Of a stretch of 64,000 nt of DNA, positions 56,176-64,000 are shown piece by piece. Both the position numbers and the translations under genes were made by a program. Source of the stretch: Melampsora larici-populina 98AG31 (taxonomy: Eukaryota > Basidiomycota > Pucciniomycetes > Pucciniales > Melampsoraceae); contig NW_006768766.1 of assembly GCF_000204055.1 (NCBI RefSeq), positions 714,706-778,705 of the forward strand, written 5' to 3'. Position 1 is the stretch's first letter. Each line of letters starts with the position of its first letter. The notes under the pieces were generated by a model, which was given only the letters and a program-made list of their open reading frames with translations, was not told where the DNA came from and ran no database searches.

Positions 56176-58947
56176 ATGGCCTCTCATCATCCTCATCCAT
56201 CTCACCCTCACTATGCTCTTCGTCCCGTTGTCGGTCCTCCCGTCGGTGCTGCTCCCGCTCCTCCTCCACAGAGGATCACTGAATTATTAGATTGCGTTAA
56301 ACAAGAATATGATAGTCTTCAAACTGAAGCTCAACACCTCAAATCTCAAACCCAAGAGTTCGAATCACATGGTAAGTTCTATCTAAATCATCTCATCATA
56401 ATCAGCTTTCATAGATCTAATTGTTTCTTTTGGTTCGATCATCCTAGTGGGTACATGCACCTCGGATCTTACTCAACTTAGGGAACAACTTTATCAACTA
56501 GAACGAGAACATCAAAAACTCAAAACTCAGTGAGCTTTCAAGTCACCCGATTCCTGATCAGATTTTCTAAAGTATTTTCTTTAATATCATATTTAGATAC
56601 GATGAAGAGCTACGTCGACTTCATCTTGAACTCGAGCAACGCGGCACGTCAGGTCCTGCTGGCCCTATCTCTCACGATTCTCGCGGACCTCCCAATCTTC
56701 CCAGTTCAGCTACTGCGCCACCACCCTCAAATTCCTTTGGTGGCATTGTAAACGCTAGTGGTCCTGTCAGCACTCCCACCGGTACTCATGGTAGCCACGT
56801 CTCCTCCATTCCTAATAACTCTAATCCATCCGGACCGATCATGCATATCGAGGGAAACTTCCCTTCTAGAGAAAGAGAAGGACTCTATGCTAATGGATCT
56901 TCTCAACGTGAAGGAATCCTTTCAGAACATCCTAATAAACGAATTCGTACTGAACGTGATCGGGAAAATGAAATCGATCCTCGTCATCCTGGTTCAGCGA
57001 TTTGTCATGTCCCATCAGGTGGAGTGGCTAGCCCACCTGTGTTACCCAATGCAGCTGCACGTGCTCCTGATCCGAAACCCAAACTTAAAACCAACGAAGG
57101 TAAGTCGAAGTTTAGGCATCTTATCGAATTTCATCGTCGTACTGATTTGATGGATTCCATTTTTTTGCTTCTTTAGCTCCATACTCGAAGTTGAGCGTTT
57201 CTACTCCGCCACACATGTATGGCAATTCTTATCACCAACGTGGCGAAGGACATCCTCCCAGTGCCTCTCATCATCTCTCCGGTCCATCTGCTTTACCTCC
57301 ACCAGTTGGTGCCTCCAACCCACCACCTTCTACGGCTCCTTCGGGTACACCAGGGCCACCACCTACGCCTGGGGGCAATGCAAACGTCTTGCTAGATCTC
57401 GATCCCGATACGCTTCCTAGTAGTATGAAGAAGGAAGGTGGCGATTGGATGACAATGTTCAATCCTAAAGTCAAGCGAGTTTTGGATGTAGGATTAGTAC
57501 ATACTTTAGTACACGATAGGTTGGAGATTTTATCGATTATCATATCTTTTTCAATGATATTGTTAGTCTGAAATTTATTGTTGTCATTAGTGTGGTTTGT
57601 TGTGTCAAGTTTTCTCCGGATGGACTTATCTTGGCTACAGGTTGCAATCGACATACAACGCTATACAGTACACGTACAGGTTCTAAGATTTGGTGAGCGT
57701 TTTTTCCTCCTTTACAAGCTTTTATGACGTTTTGACCTGATTAGGGTTTTTCAAAAAGTACACTTTTGGATGAGAGTCATAATACCAAGGCAGATAATTA
57801 TATTCGGAGTGCTTCATTTAGTCCAGATGGAAAATACCTTGCCACTGGATCTGAAGATCGCATCATTCGAGTATGTATCATTCGATCATTTCTTTTTTCT
57901 TCACCTCGCTAACTTTGTCATTCGATCTCAATCATTGTGTTGTTTGGATCAGATTTGGGAAGTAGCCAAACGAAGGATTGTGAATCGATTTCAAGGTCAC
58001 AAATCCGAAATTTACTCACTTGCCTTCTCGCCTGATGGGTCAATATTGGTATCCGGTTCAGGTGATAAGACTGCACGAATTTGGGATATGGAACAAGGAT
58101 TATGTACATTTCATTTATTAATTGAAGATATCACTGTGACTGAGAATGGACCAGTAGATGCAGGAGTGACATCAGTTTGTGTATCACCAGATGGAACACT
58201 TTTAGCAGCTGGATCATTAGATACAGTCGTTAGACTTTGGGATACATCAACAGGACATTTATTAGATAAATTAAAAGGACATAAAGATAGTGTTTATAGT
58301 GTTGCGTTTTCACCAGATGGGAAATTTTTGGTTTCAGGTAGTTTAGATAAAACTTTAAAATTATGGGATTTAGCTACACTTAATCGAAATAACATGGTAA
58401 ATGCTTCATTAGTAAAAAGAGAAGATGGTGAGAATGGTGAAAAAGTTACAACAGATAGAGGGTTTGATTCTTCTAGAGCTTCTACTGTTTGTACTACAAC
58501 ACTTACTGGTCATAAAGTTGAGTTGGTTCTTAGGATTTGAAAGAAAAAAAATCGTCTTAGATCATTTCATTGATTGAATATTGACATTTGATTACATTTT
58601 TTTCTGCTTAGGATTATGTTTTATCAGTAGCTGTTTCGCCTGATGGAGCTTGGATCATGTCAGGTTCTAAAGATAGAGGTGTACAAGTTTGGGATCCCAA
58701 GACTGGGATGGCACAATTTATGTTACAAGGACATCGTAATTCAGGTTCGTATTCTTTTAGGTTTTTCTCATTAAAAGAAACTAGAGATTTGATGAAACTC
58801 ATCCGAATGACATGTTTATGATGATTTTTTTTATTAGTGATCTCAATTGCAGTTTCTGAAGTTGGTGGACTCTTGGCAACTGGTAGTGGGGATTGGAATG
58901 CAAGGATTTGGTCGTATGAAGCTATTGCAGATCGAGAATGTGTGTAA
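56176..58947 (+). CDS. TUP1: General transcriptional corepressor Tup1
   Basis: Nine phase-matched exons (56176-56371, 56448-56529, 56597-57099, 57177-57519, 57591-57692, 57759-57870, 57953-58516, 58612-58744, 58838-58947) give 714 residues. Residues ~30-105 form the Tup_N coiled coil ([37 protein letters not shown]) that tetramerises and binds the Ssn6/Cyc8 partner. A Pro/Ser-rich linker with a basic patch ([11 protein letters not shown]) follows, then seven WD40 repeats ending in IWSYEA; clear copies include [20 protein letters not shown] and [20 protein letters not shown]. The insert between blades ([13 protein letters not shown] onward) is typical of Tup1. Intron 5 uses an AAAAAG acceptor and introns 4 and 7 use GTTGGA/GTTGAG donors, chosen because they preserve phase and family sequence. 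Confidence 0.92.
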
Positions 58948-59780
58948 GAGAAAGAAAGAATGTAGAAAAGGATTAGATTATAATAAAGCAGATCAAGAAT
59001 CAGAATCAGAATCCAAAAAAAATAAATCATCATCATCATCATCATCATTGATTGTCTTGTGTGTGTTTTTTGTTTGATTTGAATAAGTTTGTGTGTGTGT
59101 ATGGGGTGGAGGATTCGAGTTGAAAAAAGTGGTTGATTTTTTTCTTTGGAAATGATGATGATAATTTTGGAATGTTTTTGTTTTTGTTTTTTTCTTTTGG
59201 TGGATTGATTGATTGATTGTTGAATGGTTTGGGTTTTAGATAGAGATACTTTGATCTGATTGAGTTTGGTATACATACATAAGCAAATTTTTTTATTATT
59301 TGATTTCTTGCTTGCTAGTATAATTTAAGTGATGGGTTTTATTTTGATTCAGGTTATTTGAGTATATACTGATTGAAAAGAAAAAGATTGTTTAAAGAAA
59401 GAAATCATTTGGTTACGTATTTATCATGTGGATGGCCTTATGCTGAGAAGCGTTAGAAAAGGGGTTTTTGATCCTACTGATTATTCAATTAATCAAATTC
59501 GATTCATAAATGTTTATTTTGAAAAGGTCTTTGTTAGACTTTTTGACTTTGATTGGTTTTACATTTTAATTCCTCAAAAGTTCAACATATGAGAATTGTA
59601 CAGCTGTTTAACTTGATAAGAGTGTTCAAGGAAATTTAACTCAAAAAACTTGATGATCAGTTTGTATTCCTTTGTTAGGTTTTAAAAGTGGTGATGGAAA
59701 GTGGTGATGACGCTGTAAAGGGTTTGGTAATGTATCATTGATACTTGACTTGGTTTGGGATCACATTCACATTCACGTTC

Positions 59781-59906
59781 TGAGCTAAACTAAGCCCCTC
59801 ACGAGCGCGTTCGCAGTTCCTCTGCCAAAAAACCCAAGTCTGTCATAAGCCCCTCTTGGTGCTTACAGGGCACGGCGAACGCGCCGGTGAGGGGCTTAGT
59901 TGAGCT
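59781..59906. mobile_element. ~126-bp MITE with CTAAGCCCCTCA ends
   Basis: GAGCTAAACTAAGCCCCTCA pairs with TGAGGGGCTTAGTTGAGC, and inner GCGCGTTCGC with GCGAACGCGC. A third internal AAGCCCCTC copy lies at ~59851. Flanks share CACATTCAC, but that is also a local microsatellite. Confidence 0.7.
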
Positions 59907-60130
59907 TATTCACATTCACAATTGTATGAGACAAATCCTTGTCTTTAGATTCAAATCATGATCATGTGATTACAAATATGGTTTTCTTAATTACACATTA
60001 TTTTAAAGGAAGTTACTAAATCCAGCCTGAACCGCCCGGATCTCGTCTGCATTTACATCTCACGCTATCCTATCATCTATGTGGCTTCAGCTTGACATTC
60101 CGGGCGGTCTTTTTGTCAATTTCATGTTGT

Positions 60131-60710
60131 GACCGCCCGCTTGAATTTTTGTTGATTTGAGTCCATGTGAGGGGCCTCAAGCGTTTGTATGTGGGAAGGA
60201 GTGCGTTATAACTTATTAGGGTGAGTCCTAAGATTTTAGTTGGGATTGGTCGAGTCGCTTGTGCGTGTCGATCATGATCCAGCAACAGACACCACCTACT
60301 ACATACCAAGTACCATTGCAAGTGATGAGCAAAATCAAAAACAGTACCCAGGAAAAGGAGCAGCTTTGACAGAAAGAGACATAAAAGTACATCTCTCGCT
60401 TGACAACAAGAGATCAAAGAGATGCACCCAGCAAACCTCAACAATGGGTGTGTGATCTCTATGATGTACAAGATAGCTTACGATGCAAACACACAGCGCG
60501 CGGCGGACGCACAAGAACATATGTACAATACAAGTACCTAATCTCTTGGAGTCTTGACCGAGCTTAACCTGAGGAGGGCAAATGTCAAAGGTGTGCTGAA
60601 AGCAACAAAACTTTAGCGTATGTTGATATCTTCACAAAGATATAGTAAACATCATGAACTAGACGTGAAATGTGTTGTATCAAATTGACAAAAATTTAGC
60701 GGGCGGTCAT
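60131..60710. repeat. ~580-bp inverted-repeat element with GACCGCCCG ends
   Basis: GTGACCGCCCGCTTGAATTT (from ~60129) pairs with the segment ending near 60710 (AAATTTAGCGGGCGGTCAT). Additional copies of the terminal motif lie outside it at ~60031, ~60098 and ~60786, so several related elements overlap. Confidence 0.6.
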
Positions 60711-61586
60711 AAGACCAGATCGATGCAATTGTGTCGGGGAGACAGACAGGATGGGGTTGAATTGAGAATAGAAACAGATCAAATTTCGGGCGGTCATGGA
60801 GTTGCAAACACCGGGTAGGATTTGGTATTTTCCATTTTGAATACCAGAAAGCTTGGCCGAGTTTGATGAAGCGTATGATTTGTAAACTTTCTAAGAGGGT
60901 TTTTGGATTGATTTGATTTGATTGATTGATTGAGAAAGAAAGTCATGATGATTTTTAATTTTGGAATGTGATTGAAGAAGATAAATTGGAATGAAATCTG
61001 ATCATTGCTGTTGATGATGATCTGATTTCACAAGTGATAATTTATGTGAAGTAGATTGTAGGTTCGGTTGTTGAGTGTTTGACTGGTTCTCTAAGCTCTT
61101 GACTGGTTGTTTTGAAAGCTGTACAATCCAAAGTTGAACTGTTTTTCTAACATTTTAAAAGTCTGTATTTAGTTAAGTTAAGTGTTTGTTTAAGTGTGAA
61201 GAGTAATTTGGATTGGATGACTTAAAATTAAAAGTTCAATGCTCTCTTGATGACTTTCTCTTTATCTTTGATTGAATCGTATTGAATCTTTGAATCTCTG
61301 ATTGGGTTGATACTGAATCTGATAGTAGAATTACAATTTAGAATTTAAATTGAACTTTGATCCCCCGCTTTCATTTATTATTCTTTTTTAATTCTCTTTC
61401 TTTCTTTCTATTTCTTTCTACAATCTTACCCTTCTTCCTTTACAAGTTGCTTGTCTCTTTACTTTATTCATCATCATCAACTTCAACTTTATATTTTAAG
61501 AAATCCGTTCAAAGTACTCAACTCCATTCTCTTATCTCCTCAACTCGATTCATCAATTCGAAACTGTCTTGATTCTATTCAGTCTC

Positions 61587-64000
61587 ATGCAAGCATTCGT
61601 ACTTCCAACGGTTTATCGAGATTCTGATGATCCTCACTACCCTCACTCAGCCTTCAAGTCTGGCTTACCATCTGATCAACTCATGAGTCTCTCGGCTTCT
61701 CATCCTACGAACCTCAACTCATCTCATAAAAGTCCAGCAGCCAGCCTCGCTTCTTCTTCAACTGGTCATGAGCCCACTCTCACCTCTGCTTCCAGTTTCT
61801 CATCTCATCATCAAGCTGCTCAACGCAATCCTTGGCCTTCCTCTGCACACACCTCCTCAGCACGAAATCAACCATCAGATCGTAACAATCATGTAGACGG
61901 CTCAAGGGATCATTTTCATCAGCTCAATCAAGTCGAGAATCTCAATTGCTCAAGATCTTCGTCTACCTCTAACCCATCACGCAGATCAGGATCAGAAAAT
62001 GATGATGAACTGCGCATCCCTCGTCAACTGGCTCCCTCGAGTCCTACTCTTCCATCTGTTGACGTAAGCTCATTTCTAATCACTTGTCACCCCATACTTG
62101 TCTGCTAACATAACCACTCATTTCAGGAGGATCCACAAACACCTCCACCTCTCTCTCAGGACACAAACATCAATCAATCTACTCAAATCACCTCGACCTT
62201 ACATCCCACAGCATATCCCGTCGATCCGACTCGTTCTACTGCTGAAAGTCATCGTTTACAATCCTCCATTTCCTCAACTTTCTCAAACGCTCCCGCCGAA
62301 ATCGCACTGCCCCCAGCTGTACATCAAGTGACCAACGCACCAATACAGCGCTCTGTTTCATATGAGCTTGCGCCTCCGGTCGTAGCTGCGCGCTCCTTGC
62401 GGAAAGCACCGGCTCAACCCCCTATGGCTAAACTCTCCCCAGCTAGGCCAGATGAACCACGACCGAATGCTTCTATGAGAGACGACTTTGAAGACGAAGT
62501 TGCAAGACAAGCTGAGGTGATGAGGCAAGAGCGACTCTCGCGGCGCATCACGCATGCTCAAGACTCGATTGGTACTTCTGGTTCCAGTCGGCCAACCGAA
62601 GCAGGTCCCTCTGTGATATCAAACGTGCCGGAACCGAACTCAAAGGATAAAGGGAAAAGGCGAGCTAGTGGGGCGGCAACTGATAGTCAGCCTGGTGTTT
62701 TGATTGGTAATTTGATAAGCGAAGGTCATGCAAACTATGTATTGATGTACAACATGCTCACTGGTATTCGGATAGGTGTAAGTGTAACAAGTGACATTCT
62801 CTCCATCTATCCTGATCTTTGCTCACACCACCATTCGTATTCAGGTGTCACGCTGCCAAGCGAAACTGAAACGTCCTCTGACACCGGAAGACTACACAGC
62901 TCGCCATAAGTTTTCTTTCGACATGTATGTTCCGTTTTATTCCGAATATACGCTTGTTTCAGATCCTAACTTATGAAACGTGCATCTCAGAGTCGGTAAT
63001 GAACTGACGCCCTCAGCAAAGTATGACTTCAAGTTCAAAGACTATGCTCCATGGGTCTTTCGTGAATTACGGGAATACTTTCACCTCGATCCTGCGGATT
63101 ATCTTTTATCATTGACGGCTAAATACATTCTATCCGAGATTGGTTCACCTGGAAAATCCGGTTCTTTCTTTTACTTTAGCAGAGACTATCGGTTCATCAT
63201 CAAGACCATTCATCATGCTGAGCATAAGTTTTTACGTGGAATTCTGCAACGATATCATGAACATGTCAAGGCGAACCCACACACATTACTTAGTCGATTC
63301 TATGGGCTTCATCGAGTCAAACTCCCTCGCGGTCGGAAAATCCATTTCGTGATCATGAATAATTTGTTTCCTCCGCATCGTGACATCCACGAAACTTATG
63401 ATTTGAAGGTAAGCTTGGTTATCTTCTTCAACACTTGATGACTCTCTAATCTTCCTTGCCTCACTAGGGATCTGCTATCGGTCGTGAATACCCGGAAGAC
63501 AAAGCCAAAGCCGGTGCAGTTTTGAAAGACTTGAACTGGATCCACAGATCCAAAGCAATTGACTTGGGACCCACGAAGCGCACTGTATTTGAGGACCAGC
63601 TTAAACGCGATACAAAGCTTCTACAGGCTCTTGGTATCATGGACTACAGTTTGTTGATCGGACTACACGATATGACGAGAGGCAATCGAGATCGCTTGCG
63701 GGATGATCAATTACGCGTCTTCCAAGTAAGTCATTCATGCCCACAATTAAATCTTTGGGGCACGTCATCCTCATCTCATTTTTTTTGATTGAAGCCTGTG
63801 ACAACCGGTGTCAATCGTCAGCCTACTCAGATTCGCCGCGAACAAGAATTGGCTGCCTCAGCCTTACGCAAAGCTGTACAGCAATCAGATCCTCAAGCCT
63901 TCTCTGAGGTCAACAGACTACCGTTGAAGGATCATTCCGAGCGTAGACATTTCACCTTTTATCAAGATGAGGGTGGGTTCCAGGCGACGGATGGCGATAA
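61587..64000 (+). CDS. MSS4: Phosphatidylinositol-4-phosphate 5-kinase, 3' end outside window
   Basis: Exons 61587-62063, 62127-62777, 62845-62924, 62991-63408, 63468-63725 and 63795 onward are in phase; at least 690 residues are present. The first ~350 residues are Ser/Pro-rich and disordered, ending in a basic stretch ([10 protein letters not shown]). The catalytic domain follows: [55 protein letters not shown] (the nucleotide loop and lysine), DLKGSAIGRE (DLKGS motif split at an intron) and MDYSLLIG (the MDYSL catalytic-Asp motif). The activation-loop end (IID) is not yet reached. The kinase makes PI(4,5)P2 at the plasma membrane for actin and endocytosis; MSS4 is the yeast orthologue. The ATG at 61587 is chosen over an upstream one as the first in a good context. 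Confidence 0.88.

Larger units (their letters stand above)
58948..61586. other. TUP1-PIP5K intergenic region with small inverted-repeat elements
   Basis: No gene is supported. It contains the TUP1 3' flank with (ATC)n at ~59028-59048, the CTAAGCCCC element at 59781-59906 and the GACCGCCCG cluster at 60031-60794. The stretch before 61587 is pyrimidine-rich (TTTCTTTCTTTC near 61400), a likely PIP5K 5' region. Confidence 0.55.

Noticed and set aside
56260..58700. Possible extra small genes in the antisense strand of TUP1
   Set aside because: They are shadows of the Pro/Ser-rich and WD40 coding exons.
1..64000. CRISPR arrays, tRNA and rRNA genes
   Set aside because: No spaced short direct repeats of CRISPR type in this eukaryotic DNA, and no tRNA cloverleaf or rRNA core sequence was recognised by eye; a tRNAscan run would be decisive.

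Overview
The window looks like nuclear DNA of a rust fungus (Pucciniales, most like Melampsora). This is inferred from intron-dense genes with short GT-AG introns, an AT-rich background, many small inverted-repeat transposons, basidiomycete-style housekeeping proteins and small cysteine-rich secreted proteins. Host genes lie in islands separated by repeat-rich AT DNA. Gene models below were built by hand: reading-frame phase was checked across every proposed intron, but no transcript evidence was available.

Layout. 1-0.74 kb: 3' end of a leucine-rich-repeat gene with two in-frame TGA codons near its end. 0.8-8.2 kb: nested MITEs and one candidate cysteine-rich secreted protein. 8.2-22.6 kb: a host gene island with an ELYS-like nucleoporin (-), a tandem pair of CmcJ/AsaB-like oxidoreductases with signal peptides (+), the mitochondrial 2-oxoglutarate dehydrogenase E2 subunit KGD2 (-) and trimethyllysine dioxygenase, first enzyme of carnitine synthesis (-). 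22.6-43.4 kb: a long repeat zone with a decayed 5.4-kb DNA transposon (P-element-like transposase with two TGA nonsense codons), several MITEs, a ~115-bp minisatellite and a second secreted protein homologous to the first.

43.4-51.1 kb: the most striking object, a 7,689-bp element bounded by 277-bp inverted repeats that read as identical and flanked by the 9-bp direct repeat CATGTAAAC. It carries an uncorrupted RecQ-like helicase gene and a convergent DUF6589-type gene, plus a small third ORF. It matches no transposon superfamily I can name and looks recently mobile. It sits about 160 bp upstream of SEC24.

51.3-64 kb: a second host island, all on the + strand: SEC24 (COPII coat, with an unexpected N-terminal WW-like domain), TUP1 (WD40 corepressor), and the 5' part of an MSS4-type phosphatidylinositol-4-phosphate 5-kinase that runs off the window. 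The housekeeping genes have no shared pathway; KGD2 and the dioxygenase are both tied to 2-oxoglutarate and mitochondria, but their adjacency is probably chance.
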